From contig DJHY01000131.1 in NCBI GenBank assembly GCA_002433335.1, positions 1 to 12,854 on the forward strand: a stretch of DNA of 12,854 nt. Reading direction: 5' to 3'. The notes beneath the pieces were generated by a model that saw nothing but the letters and a program-made list of their open reading frames with translations, searched no databases and was not told the DNA's origin. Source of the stretch: Rhodospirillaceae bacterium UBA6608 (lineage in GTDB: Bacteria; Pseudomonadota; Alphaproteobacteria; Rhodospirillales_A; Casp-alpha2). Of this stretch, positions 1 through 7,539 are shown piece after piece. A program made the position numbers and the translations under genes. Within the stretch, counting starts at the first letter, position 1; each line of letters opens with the position of its first letter.

Positions 1-504
1 GACGATCTGGCCGACCGCGCCCGAAGCGGCGGAGACGAACAGCGTTTCGCCCGCCACCGGCTGGGCGATCTGCATCCCGATCCAGGCGGTCATGCCCGGC
101 AGGCCCAAGGCCCCCAGGTGCCAAGCCAGGGGCACCGGCTTTCCGTCCTGCCGCGCATCAGGCAGCAGGCGCAGGCCGCCCCCACCGGCGGCGACGCTGT
201 AGTCGGCCCAGTCGAGCGAGCCGAACACCAGATCACCCTCGCGGAAATCGGCATTGCGCGATGCCGCGACCCGCCCGACCACGCGGGCCTCCATCGGCCC
301 GCCCAGCGGCATGCGGTCGGCGGGCGGGCGGTCGGTGCCGATGCGCCCGCGCATGTAGGGATCCAGGGACATGTAAAGGGCGCGAACCAGAACGTCGCCG
401 TCGCCGATGTCCGGCACGGACACTTCGCGCATTTCGAAATGATCGGGCGTGACCCAGCCGTCGGGGCGGCTTTTCAGAACGATTTGGCGGTTGGTCGCGG
501 TCAT
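1..504 (-). CDS. NADP-dependent oxidoreductase, CurA/PTGR type (3' end outside window)
   Basis: Reading the minus strand from an ATG at 504 gives 168 open codons to the window edge, so only the N-terminal half is seen. It begins MTATNRQIVLKSRPDGWVTP and is a clear paralogue of the gene immediately upstream (524-1561). Shared blocks include EGDLVFG, LDWADYSV, HLGALGLPGMTAWIG and the start of the dinucleotide-binding loop VSAASGAVGQIV. The family is zinc-independent medium-chain reductases that use NADPH to reduce the C=C bond of enones; the actual substrate here is unknown. The two copies differ most at about residues 56-76 and 105-125, which suggests different substrates. The start lies 19 bases after the stop of the upstream gene and has only a weak ribosome binding site, so translational coupling is plausible. 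Whether the gene is intact beyond the edge cannot be seen. Confidence 0.88.
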   Translation of the reverse strand, partial: MTATNRQIVLKSRPDGWVTPDHFEMREVSVPDIGDGDVLVRALYMSLDPYMRGRIGTDRPPADRMPLGGPMEARVVGRVAASRNADFREGDLVFGSLDWADYSVAAGGGGLRLLPDARQDGKPVPLAWHLGALGLPGMTAWIGMQIAQPVAGETLFVSAASGAVGQIV

Positions 505-523
505 TGGGTGGGCGCTCGGCGGA

Positions 524-1561
524 TCAGGGTTCGGCGCCGACGCGGACCACCTGCTTGCCGAAGTTTTCGCCCTTCAGCATCGCGATCATCGCGGCGGGGG
601 CGTTTTCCAGCCCCTCGGCAACGTCGACCCGATATTTGATCTGGCCGGATTTCAGCCAAGCGATCATATCGGCCTCGAACTCTGCCCTCCGGTCGACATG
701 GTCGGACATGATGAAGCCCTCCATGCGGATACGCTTGCGGTTGATATGCGGCAGGTTGCGGATACCGGGAGTGTCTTCGCGGCTCAGATTGTATTGCGAG
801 ATCATGCCGCAGATCACGACCCGGGCCCGAACCTTGGCATGGTCCAAAGCTGCTTCCAGCACGCGCCCGCCAACGTTGTCGAAATAGATGTCCAAGCCTT
901 CCGGCGCGGCTTTTTCCAACGCACCCAGAATATCGTCCCCAGCGGCGCGGTAGTTGAACGCGGCATCGAAGCCAAGTTCGCGCAGGTAGGCGACCTTTTC
1001 ATCCGTGCCGGCGCTGCCGACGACGCGCAGGCCCTTGAGCTTGGCGATCTGGCCGACGATCTGGCCGACCGCGCCCGAGGCGGCGGAAACAAAAAGGGTT
1101 TCGCCCGCCACCGGCTCGGCGATCTGCAACCCGATCCAGGCGGTCATGCCCGGCATGCCGAGCGCGCCCAAGTGATAGCTGAGCGGCAGGCCCACGGACT
1201 CGGGATTGATCTTGTGAACGGCCTTGGCCGGGACCACGGAATAATCGGCCCAGTCGAGAACCTTGCCGAACACCAGATCGCCCTCGGCAAAGGCATCGCT
1301 GCGCGAGGCCGCGACCTCGCCCAGGATGCGGGTCTTGCACGGCTCACCCAGAACCCAGCCGGGGGCATAGGATTTGGCCGCGTCCATCCGCCCGCGCATC
1401 GACGGGTCCATGGACATGTAGACGGTGCGGACCAGCACCTCGCCCTCGCCGACCTGGGGCATGGGGACTTCGCGCATTTCGAAGCAGTCGGGGGTGACCC
1501 AGCCCTCGGGCCGGGATTTGAAGATGATCTGGCGGTTGGTCTCGGGCGTGGTCGTCGTCAT
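524..1561 (-). CDS. NADP-dependent oxidoreductase, CurA/PTGR family
   Basis: A 345-residue cytosolic medium-chain dehydrogenase/reductase, the same length as E. coli CurA (NADPH-dependent curcumin/dihydrocurcumin reductase). The N-terminal GroES-like domain (about residues 1-130) has the family signatures FKSRPEGWVTP and MSMDPSMRGRM. The Rossmann domain carries the glycine loop AASGAVGQIVG near residues 160-170, and FDNVGG follows in the region typical of prostaglandin/alkenal reductases. The set of zinc-ligand cysteines found in alcohol dehydrogenases is absent. Expected chemistry is NADPH-dependent reduction of alpha,beta-unsaturated carbonyls or quinone-like compounds; the natural substrate cannot be read from sequence. 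It lies 48 bases downstream of pmbA and 19 bases upstream of its own paralogue, probably one transcript. Its ribosome binding site is poor (AAGG about 11 bases from the ATG). A curA symbol would over-state the evidence. Confidence 0.92.
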   Translation of the reverse strand: MTTTTPETNRQIIFKSRPEGWVTPDCFEMREVPMPQVGEGEVLVRTVYMSMDPSMRGRMDAAKSYAPGWVLGEPCKTRILGEVAASRSDAFAEGDLVFGKVLDWADYSVVPAKAVHKINPESVGLPLSYHLGALGMPGMTAWIGLQIAEPVAGETLFVSAASGAVGQIVGQIAKLKGLRVVGSAGTDEKVAYLRELGFDAAFNYRAAGDDILGALEKAAPEGLDIYFDNVGGRVLEAALDHAKVRARVVICGMISQYNLSREDTPGIRNLPHINRKRIRMEGFIMSDHVDRRAEFEADMIAWLKSGQIKYRVDVAEGLENAPAAMIAMLKGENFGKQVVRVGAEP

Positions 1562-1609
1562 GGTCTGGTGTGCCTTGGTGATGGTGGGACCTGGGTGTGG
1601 CAGGTCGGC

Positions 1610-2953
1610 TTATTTACCGGCGACGGTCATGCCGTCGATGCGCAGGGTCGGCGCGTTGGTGCCGTATTTGAATTCCAGGTCGTTCGCGGCGGTCAGCGCC
1701 TTGAAGATGTCCTTCAGGTTTCCGGCGATGGTCAGCTCGCTGACCGGAAAGGTCAGTTCGCCGTTCTCGATCCAGAAGCCGGAGCAGCCGCGCGAATAAT
1801 CGCCTGTCACGCCGTTCACGCCCATGCCGATCAGCTCGGTCACATAAATGCCTTTGCCGACCGCGCCGATCATGTCCTGGGGCGAGATCGTTCCCGGTTC
1901 CAGATACAGGTTCGTCGCCCCCGGCGACGGCGGCGACGACGTCCCGCGCGAGGCATGGCCCGTGGTCCGCAGGCCCAATTGCCGGGCCGAGCGGCAATCC
2001 AGGAACCAAGTCGTCAGACGACCGTCCTCGACCACGTTCATGCGCTTGGTCGCCACGCCCTCGCCGTCGAACGGCTTGGACCGCAGCCCCCGGCAGCGGT
2101 GCGGATCATCGACCACGGTCATGCCGTCGGGCAGAATCTGCGTATCCATGGCGTCCTTCAGAAAGGTCGTGCCCCGCGCCACGGACGCGCCGTTGATGGC
2201 CCCGGACAGATGGCCGATGATTGAATTGGAAACCCGGGGGTCGAAAATCACCGGCAGCTGCGCGGTCGAGACCTTTTGCGGGTTCAGACGCTTGACCGCC
2301 TTTTCCCCGGCGGACTGGCCGATCGCCGCCGCATCGGGCAGGTCCGCGCCATAGACCGTGGTGGCGTAATCGTAGTCGCGTTCCATCCCGGTGCCTTCGC
2401 CAGCCAGGACCGACACGCCGAAGCTGTGGCGCGAAGCGCGGCGCGTATGGGCGAAGCCGGTCGAGGTGACGATGGCGATGTCGGTCGCACTCCAACTGGC
2501 GCTGGCCCCTTCGGAATTGGTCACGCCGGGCACGGCGCGGGCGGCGTCTTCGGTCACGGCGGCCAGTTCGATCAATTGTTCCGCCGTCGGCTCGCTCGGG
2601 TCGAAGTCGTCGATATCGACGATCTCGGTCGCCAGTTCGTCGGGGTCAGCCAGACCGCAATAGGTATCTTCCGGCACGTGCCGGGCCATGGCGACGGCGC
2701 GCTCGACCAGTTCGTCCAGGGCGGAATCGGACATGTCGGACGACGACACCACCGCCTGACGCTTACCCACGAACACGCGCAGCCCCAGATCGTTGTCTTC
2801 AGAGCGCATCAAATCTTCGGGAGCACCGAGGCGTTGCGACAGCGACAAGGACGCGGAACTGACCATTACGGCGTCGGCCGCGTCGGCGCCCAAAGTCTGG
2901 GCTTTTCCGATAAGTGATTGAAGACGGTCGATTAAGTTGCCGTTGTCGGTCAT
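1610..2953 (-). CDS. pmbA: TldE/PmbA subunit of the TldD/TldE metalloprotease
   Basis: A 447-residue protein if started at the ATG ending at 2953 (MTDNGNLIDRLQSL); E. coli PmbA/TldE has 450. It is the non-catalytic partner of the TldD/TldE heterodimeric protease, which in enterobacteria trims the microcin B17 leader and degrades the CcdA antitoxin. Family features are the N-terminal self-assembly domain with the DLGLRVFVGKR block, a central VIFDPRVSNSIIGHLSGAI block where TldD carries its zinc helix but which here lacks HExxxH, and the C-terminal GDYSRGCSGFWIENGEL and SELTIAGNLKDIF motifs. The frame is open to another ATG at 3046, which would add 31 residues without family similarity. That start abuts a candidate -10 element, so 2953 is preferred. 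The gene heads a probable three-gene minus-strand operon. The catalytic partner, tldD, is at 11350-12783. Confidence 0.93.
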   Translation of the reverse strand: MTDNGNLIDRLQSLIGKAQTLGADAADAVMVSSASLSLSQRLGAPEDLMRSEDNDLGLRVFVGKRQAVVSSSDMSDSALDELVERAVAMARHVPEDTYCGLADPDELATEIVDIDDFDPSEPTAEQLIELAAVTEDAARAVPGVTNSEGASASWSATDIAIVTSTGFAHTRRASRHSFGVSVLAGEGTGMERDYDYATTVYGADLPDAAAIGQSAGEKAVKRLNPQKVSTAQLPVIFDPRVSNSIIGHLSGAINGASVARGTTFLKDAMDTQILPDGMTVVDDPHRCRGLRSKPFDGEGVATKRMNVVEDGRLTTWFLDCRSARQLGLRTTGHASRGTSSPPSPGATNLYLEPGTISPQDMIGAVGKGIYVTELIGMGVNGVTGDYSRGCSGFWIENGELTFPVSELTIAGNLKDIFKALTAANDLEFKYGTNAPTLRIDGMTVAGK

Positions 2954-3046
2954 TTCATCCGTTCCGGTTGTTCCAATGCGTCGGTTTACCGTCCTAAATA
3001 TGGTCGTCCGGGGCGGCGGGGCCAGCGGAAAAGTGACGGGAAACAC

Positions 3047-3074
3047 TACATAAACTGTGGTTGTTCTACGTCAA
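3047..3074 (-). promoter_or_regulatory. Candidate pmbA promoter
   Basis: On the minus strand TTGACG (plus 3069-3074) is followed after 16 bases by TATGTA (plus 3047-3052). The -35 matches the consensus at five of six positions; the -10 is weak. Transcription would start near 3040, leaving a leader of about 85 bases to the ATG ending at 2953. This is pattern reading only. Confidence 0.35.
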
Positions 3075-3129
3075 AGCATGGACTAGATAACTTCAAACAC
3101 CAAGCAACGACGCCACAGGGCGGTCTTTC

Positions 3130-3225
3130 ATGGCTCCGGCGGCTATGGCGGATCGGTCGTCTTTCGGGCCGCTTCTTCAGCGGCATCATCGCCGGATGAT
3201 CGACAACGGATTACCTGCCCTATGA
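3130..3225 (+). CDS. Putative 31-residue leader peptide overlapping the korA start
   Basis: A short ORF starts at ATG 3130 (second in-frame ATG at 3145) and ends in TGA at 3223-3225, so its stop overlaps the korA ATG in an ATGA arrangement. The predicted peptide begins MAPAAMADRSSFG, contains a basic RHHRR stretch and ends MIDNGLPAL. An AGGGCGG stretch lies about 8 bases before the ATG and could serve as a ribosome binding site. korA has no good site of its own (only GGA about 11 bases upstream), so korA translation could depend on ribosomes finishing this ORF. The region also encodes two adjacent hairpins. No similarity to a known peptide is recognised. It may be a chance open frame in GC-rich DNA. 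Confidence 0.35.
   Translation: MAPAAMADRSSFGPLLQRHHRRMIDNGLPAL
3168..3200 (+). promoter_or_regulatory. Two adjacent perfect hairpins in the korA leader
   Basis: GCCGCT-TCTTC-AGCGGC (3168-3184) is followed with no gap by ATCATC-GCCG-GATGAT (3185-3200). Each has a perfect 6-bp stem. They end 21 bases before the korA ATG and lie inside the candidate leader ORF. No T-run follows, so neither is a standard terminator. They could stack into one structured element controlling korA translation or mRNA stability. The structure is seen; the function is inferred. Confidence 0.45.
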
Positions 3226-5096
3226 ACAGCACAGCACTCGCTACCGAAGAAATCGATTCCACCGCCCGAGAAACCGTCGAGTCCGCCGTCGTCCGCTTTG
3301 CCGGCGACTCCGGCGACGGCATGCAGTTGACCGGGGGTCAGTTCACCCTGGCCACGGCCTTCGCGGGGAACGAGCTTGCCACCTTCCCCGACTTCCCCGC
3401 CGAGATCCGCGCCCCCGCCGGGACGCTGTTCGGCGTGTCGTCGTTCCAGATCAATTTCGGGTCGCGCGTCATCAAGACCGCGGGCGACGCATTCGACATG
3501 CTGATCGCCATGAACCCGGCGGCGCTGAAGGTCGAATTGCCGAACCTGAAACAGGGCGGCGTGATCATCGCCGACGCGGGCAGCTTCGGCGACCGCGACC
3601 TGCGCAAGGCGGGGTACGAGAACAACCCGCTCGAGGACGACAGCCTGCAGGGGTATCACTTGGTCTCGATCGACATTTCCAAGCTGACCTTGGAAGCGTT
3701 GAAGGACAGCGGCCTGTCGAAGCTGGAGGCCCTGCGCTGTAAGAACATGTGGACGCTGGGCTTCGTCTATTGGATGTACGGCCGCGACCGCAAGCCGACC
3801 GCCGACTGGCTGAACGCCAAGTTCAAATCCCGCCCGGACATCGCCGCCGCCAACATCGCGGCTATGGACGCGGGTCATACGGTCGCCGAAACCATGGAAC
3901 TGCCGGACGGCGTTCATGGCTTCCACATCGACAGCGCCGAAATCGCGCCCGGCACCTACCGCACCGTGACCGGGGCCGAAGCCCTGGCCTGGGGCTTGGC
4001 CGCGGGCACGCATCTGGCCGATATCCAGATGGTCTTTGCCTCATATCCGATCACCCCGGCGTCGCAGGTTCTGCACTCGCTGTCGCGGATGATCGACTAC
4101 AACGTGCTGACCTTCCAGGCCGAGGACGAAATCGCCGCCGCCTGCGCCGCCATCGGCGCGTCGTTCGGCGGATCGCTGGGCGTGACCTCGTCGTCGGGCC
4201 CGGGCATCGCCCTGAAGACCGAAGCCATCGGACTGGCCATCGCGACCGAACTGCCGATGGTCATCATCAATGCGCAGCGCGCTGGACCGTCGACCGGCAT
4301 GCCGACCAAGACCGAACAGTCGGACCTGTATCAGGCCGTTTTGGGCCGCAACGCCGACAGCCCGCTTTGCGTGCTGGCCGCGCGCTCGCCCGCCGACTGC
4401 TTCGACGTCGCGATCGAGGCCGTGCGCCTGGCGATCAAATACATGACCCCGGTGTTCGTCCTGACCGATGGCTATATCGGCAACGCGGCGGAGCCGTGGA
4501 ACATTCCGGACATCAACGACTACGACAAGATTCCGGTCACCTTCCGCACCGATCCGGAAGGCTTCCATCCGTTCCTGCGCGATCCGGAAACCCTGGCCCG
4601 TCCCTGGGCCGTGCCCGGCACGCCGGGTCTGGAACACCGCATCGGCGGGATCGAGCGCGATTACAATTCGGGCAACATCTCGTACGATCCGGCCAACCAC
4701 CAGAAGATGACCGACGCGCGTTTCGCCAAGATCGCTGGCATCGCCAAGGACATCCCCCATCAAGCCGTCGAGGACGGCAACGAGAGCGGCAAGCTGGCCG
4801 TTGTCGGCTGGGGATCGACCTATGGTCCGATCAGCCGCGCCGTGTCGAACATGCGCGCCCAGGGCATGGATGTCAGCCACATCCACCTGCGCCATATCTG
4901 GCCGTTCCCGGAAAATCTGGGCGACTTGCTGAAGGGCTTCGATCAGGTCCTGGTTCCTGAAATGAACCACGGACAACTGGTCAACGTGCTACGCGCCGAA
5001 TACCTGATCCCGGCCGAAGGCCTGAACAAGGTGTCGGGCCAGCCCTTCAAGATCGCCGAAATCGAAACCGCTATCCGCGCCAAGCTTGAAAACTGA
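3222..5096 (+). CDS. korA: 2-oxoacid (probably 2-oxoglutarate):ferredoxin oxidoreductase, fused gamma-alpha subunit
   Basis: A 624-residue subunit of a CoA-dependent 2-oxoacid:ferredoxin oxidoreductase that works with KorB to convert a 2-oxoacid, CoA and oxidised ferredoxin to acyl-CoA, CO2 and reduced ferredoxin. The gamma domain is N-terminal (about residues 20-210, starting VVRFAGDSGDGMQLTGGQ). The alpha pyrimidine-binding domain follows (from about 230), with YPITP at 275-279, the QAEDEIAAACAAIGASFGG block, TSSSGPGIALKTEAIGLA and INAQRAGPSTGMPTKTEQSD. The C-terminal transketolase-like domain holds the VGWGSTYGPI region. The fused layout and the GMPTKTEQSD motif match KorA-type proteins of aerobes such as Mycobacterium, hence the 2-oxoglutarate preference; a branched-chain or pyruvate substrate is not excluded. 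It is the first long gene of a plus-strand operon, with korB 20 bases downstream. Its ribosome binding site is weak and its ATG overlaps the stop of a short leader ORF. Confidence 0.93.
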   Translation: MNSTALATEEIDSTARETVESAVVRFAGDSGDGMQLTGGQFTLATAFAGNELATFPDFPAEIRAPAGTLFGVSSFQINFGSRVIKTAGDAFDMLIAMNPAALKVELPNLKQGGVIIADAGSFGDRDLRKAGYENNPLEDDSLQGYHLVSIDISKLTLEALKDSGLSKLEALRCKNMWTLGFVYWMYGRDRKPTADWLNAKFKSRPDIAAANIAAMDAGHTVAETMELPDGVHGFHIDSAEIAPGTYRTVTGAEALAWGLAAGTHLADIQMVFASYPITPASQVLHSLSRMIDYNVLTFQAEDEIAAACAAIGASFGGSLGVTSSSGPGIALKTEAIGLAIATELPMVIINAQRAGPSTGMPTKTEQSDLYQAVLGRNADSPLCVLAARSPADCFDVAIEAVRLAIKYMTPVFVLTDGYIGNAAEPWNIPDINDYDKIPVTFRTDPEGFHPFLRDPETLARPWAVPGTPGLEHRIGGIERDYNSGNISYDPANHQKMTDARFAKIAGIAKDIPHQAVEDGNESGKLAVVGWGSTYGPISRAVSNMRAQGMDVSHIHLRHIWPFPENLGDLLKGFDQVLVPEMNHGQLVNVLRAEYLIPAEGLNKVSGQPFKIAEIETAIRAKLEN

Positions 5097-5116
5097 GCTG
5101 GCTGGAGAATCGAACA

Positions 5117-6139
5117 ATGAACGTCGTTACCCCTACCGAACCCCTCACGCCCAAGGATTTCGCCTCGGACCAGGAAGTACGCTGGTGCCCCGGCTGCGGC
5201 GATTACGCCATCCTGAAAGCGGTTCAGAAAACCCTGGCCGATATCGGCGCCACCCGTGAAAACACCGTGTTCATTTCCGGGATCGGCTGCGCCGCGCGCT
5301 TTCCCTATTACATCTCGACCTATGGGTTCCACACCATCCATGGCCGCGCCCCGGCGTTCGCCACGGGGCTGAAGCTGGCCAACCCGAACCTGGACGTTTG
5401 GGTCGTTTCCGGCGACGGCGATTCGCTGTCGATCGGCGGCAACCACCTGTTCCACCTGCTGCGGCGGAACGTCGACGTGCAGTTCCTGCTGTTCAACAAC
5501 GAAATCTACGGCCTGACTAAGGGGCAGTATTCCCCGACCTCGCGCCAGGGCACGCATTCGCCCTCGACGCCCTGGGGCTCGTTGGACAACCCGGCATCGG
5601 CGGCGGAATTCGCCCTGGGCGCCGGCGCGCGGTTCATCGCCCGCGGCCTGGACAGCAACCAGAAGCACCTGCCGACGGTCCTGGCCCGCGCCCATGCGCA
5701 CCGCGGCACCTCGTTCGTCGAAATCTTCCAGAACTGCAAAGTCTATAACGACGGCGTGTTCGAAAACTTCACCGCCCGCGACGTCGCAGCCGACCGGCAG
5801 ATTTATGTCGAACACGGCAAGCCGCTGATCTTCGGCAAGGACGGCGATAAGGGCTTGCGCCTGAATACGCAGTCCCTGACCCTGGAAGTGGTGACCATCG
5901 GCGAGAACGGCGTAACCGAGGCCGACATCCTGGTCCATGACGAGACCAACAAGATGATCGCGACCCTGCTGGCCCATATGGAACCGCCGACCATGCCGGT
6001 GGCGCTGGGCGTGATTTACTGCGCGCCGATGCAGAGCTACGATGACGAAGTTCGCGAACTGGTGCGGGAGCACACCCCGCCGGAGAAGCCGGACTTTAAC
6101 AATCTACTGCGCGCCGGACGGACCTGGACCGTCGACTGA
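5117..6139 (+). CDS. korB: 2-oxoacid:ferredoxin oxidoreductase, beta (ThDP/Fe-S) subunit
   Basis: A 340-residue beta subunit that binds thiamine diphosphate and one [4Fe-4S] cluster and passes electrons to ferredoxin. The ThDP/Mg signature runs from GDGD (99-102) to NNEIYGLT (127-134). Candidate cluster cysteines are C24 and C27 (WCPGCGDY), C58 (GIGCAAR) and C207 (FQNCKVYN); this spacing resembles two-subunit archaeal OFOR beta subunits, where four cysteines at comparable spacing hold the cluster. No extra ferredoxin domain is fused, so an external ferredoxin is required. GLTKGQYSPTS is typical of the KorB-like branch rather than of classical pyruvate:ferredoxin oxidoreductases. GGAGA at 5104-5108, 8 bases before the ATG, fixes the start. 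The gap to fprA is 28 bases, supporting co-transcription. Confidence 0.94.
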   Translation: MNVVTPTEPLTPKDFASDQEVRWCPGCGDYAILKAVQKTLADIGATRENTVFISGIGCAARFPYYISTYGFHTIHGRAPAFATGLKLANPNLDVWVVSGDGDSLSIGGNHLFHLLRRNVDVQFLLFNNEIYGLTKGQYSPTSRQGTHSPSTPWGSLDNPASAAEFALGAGARFIARGLDSNQKHLPTVLARAHAHRGTSFVEIFQNCKVYNDGVFENFTARDVAADRQIYVEHGKPLIFGKDGDKGLRLNTQSLTLEVVTIGENGVTEADILVHDETNKMIATLLAHMEPPTMPVALGVIYCAPMQSYDDEVRELVREHTPPEKPDFNNLLRAGRTWTVD

Positions 6140-6156
6140 CCGACCGGCGCACGGGG

Positions 6157-6161
6157 AAGGG
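6157..6161 (+). promoter_or_regulatory. Ribosome binding site of the ferredoxin reductase gene
   Basis: AAGGG, preceded by GGGG, lies 6 bases before the ATG at 6168. It decides the start: the same frame is open back to an ATG at 6042 inside korB, but residues before 6168 lack family similarity while MTITVAIIGSGPAGF is the expected N-terminal strand and FAD loop. Confidence 0.7.
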
Positions 6162-6167
6162 CAGAAT

Positions 6168-7487
6168 ATGACCATCACCGTCGCCATCATCGGTTCCGGC
6201 CCCGCCGGGTTCTATACCGCGGATGCTCTCGTCAACGCCGCCTGCGACATTCAGGTCGATATCATCGAGCGTCTTCCGACGCCCTATGGCCTGATTCGCG
6301 GCGGCGTGGCGCCGGATCATCAGACGACCAAGAAAGTCGCCCATAAGTACGAACGTACGGCGCTGTTCGACACCGTCCGCTATTTCGGCAATGTCGAGGT
6401 CAACAAGGACATCTCGCTGGCCGAACTGCGCGAGATGTATGACGCCGTGGTTCTGGCCGTCGGCGCGCCGAGCGACCGCAAGCTGACCATCCCCGGCGCC
6501 GACAAGGAAGGCGTGCACGGCTCCGCCGCGTTCGTGGGTTGGTACAACGGCCATCCTGATTTCCGCGATCTGGAGCCGGACCTCAACACCAAGGCCGCCG
6601 TGGTTATCGGCAACGGCAACGTGGCGCTGGACTGCGCGCGGGTGCTGGTGCGTTCGCGCCATGGCATGGCCCAGGCCGATATCGCCGGGCACGCCATGGA
6701 CATGATCGAAGCGGCCCCCCTGACCGATGTCTACATGACGGGTCGGCGCGGACCGATCGACGCCAAGTTCACCAATGTCGAGCTGCGCGAACTGGGCGAC
6801 TTGGAACAGGCCGTGCCCCTGGCCCGGTCCGAACAATTGCCCGATAGCGTGCCGGACGACCTGCCGCCCCGCGACAAGCGCCTGGCCGAACGCAATCTGG
6901 CGTCGTTGCGCGAGTACGCTAAAAACGACCCGGCGGCCAAACCGAAGCGGATCCATATCGAGTTCTTTGCCCAGCCGGTCTCGATCCTGGGCGGCGATCA
7001 CGTCGAGGCCGTGGCCTTCGAGCGGACCCGCGTCGTCGATGGCCGGGCCGAAGGCACGGGCGAAATTTTCGAAATCCCCTGTGGTCTGGTGATCGCCGCC
7101 ATCGGCTATCGGTCCGACCCGATCGAAGGTGCGCCGTTCGACGACAAGGCCGGCATCATCCCCAACGACAACGGCCGGGTCGATGACGGCCTCTACGCCG
7201 TGGGCTGGATCAAACGCGGGCCGAGCGGGGTGATTTCATCCAATCGGCCCGACGGCCTGACCGTCGCCGAATACATCTGCGAGGACTTCAAGGCGCTCGC
7301 CGGCACCCATGGCAAGCCGGGCCGCACGGCGCTGGAACCATTGTTGAAAGAGCGCGGCGTGCGCGCCGTGTCGTTCGACGATTGGAAGAAAATCGAAGCC
7401 GCCGAGATCGCCCGCGCCGGCGGCAGCGACCGCCCCCGCGATAAGTTCGTTTCCGTCCCCGACATGTTGAAAGTGCTGGACCGCTAG
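6168..7487 (+). CDS. fprA: Ferredoxin-NADP+ reductase, adrenodoxin-reductase/FprA type
   Basis: A 439-residue FAD enzyme of the adrenodoxin-reductase branch of the glutathione-reductase-like superfamily (mycobacterial FprA is of similar length). It moves electrons between ferredoxin and NADP(H). The FAD loop IIGSGPAGFYTA is at residues 7-18, followed by the signature ERLPTPYGLIRGGVAPDH (34-51). The NADP(H) loop GNGNVALDCAR is at 148-158 and the TGRRGP segment at 191-196, with paired arginines that bind the NADPH phosphate in the family. FTNVELREL follows at 201-209. The C-terminal VGWIKRGPSGVISSNRPD motif closes over both cofactors. It lies directly after korAB, so the inferred role is coupling 2-oxoacid oxidation to NADPH formation, or the reverse. 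It is not related to the plant-type or Fpr-type FNR fold. No ferredoxin gene lies beside it. Confidence 0.93.
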   Translation: MTITVAIIGSGPAGFYTADALVNAACDIQVDIIERLPTPYGLIRGGVAPDHQTTKKVAHKYERTALFDTVRYFGNVEVNKDISLAELREMYDAVVLAVGAPSDRKLTIPGADKEGVHGSAAFVGWYNGHPDFRDLEPDLNTKAAVVIGNGNVALDCARVLVRSRHGMAQADIAGHAMDMIEAAPLTDVYMTGRRGPIDAKFTNVELRELGDLEQAVPLARSEQLPDSVPDDLPPRDKRLAERNLASLREYAKNDPAAKPKRIHIEFFAQPVSILGGDHVEAVAFERTRVVDGRAEGTGEIFEIPCGLVIAAIGYRSDPIEGAPFDDKAGIIPNDNGRVDDGLYAVGWIKRGPSGVISSNRPDGLTVAEYICEDFKALAGTHGKPGRTALEPLLKERGVRAVSFDDWKKIEAAEIARAGGSDRPRDKFVSVPDMLKVLDR

Positions 7488-7539
7488 GGCGGCCTGCGCG
7501 ATACACTGCCCTTCCCCCCAACAGACGCGCGAGCGAACT

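Noticed and set aside
449..2224. 591-codon plus-strand open frame opposite the oxidoreductase and pmbA
   Set aside because: It lies antisense to two clear protein families, has no domain signature and shows the low-complexity Gly/Asp/His/Arg composition typical of antisense frames in GC-rich DNA.
2954..3046. 31-codon N-terminal extension of PmbA
   Set aside because: The family length fits the start at 2953, the extra residues are not family-like, and the candidate promoter leaves almost no leader for a start at 3046.
3061..3086. Possible korA promoter, TTGTTC with TAGATA 17 bases downstream
   Set aside because: Spacing is ideal but each hexamer matches the consensus at only about half its positions, so it is not better than chance in this stretch.
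3186..4013. 275-codon minus-strand open frame over korA
   Set aside because: It is a shadow of korA with no motif and GC-driven composition. The same applies to the minus-strand frames at 4041-4976, 4943-6073 and 6096-7001.
3749..4960. 403-codon plus-strand frame inside korA
   Set aside because: It is out of frame with the well-conserved KorA, Arg/Gly/His-rich, and has no recognisable domain.
6042..6167. 42-codon N-terminal extension of the ferredoxin reductase
   Set aside because: It would overlap the end of korB and has no family similarity, and a good ribosome binding site stands in front of 6168.
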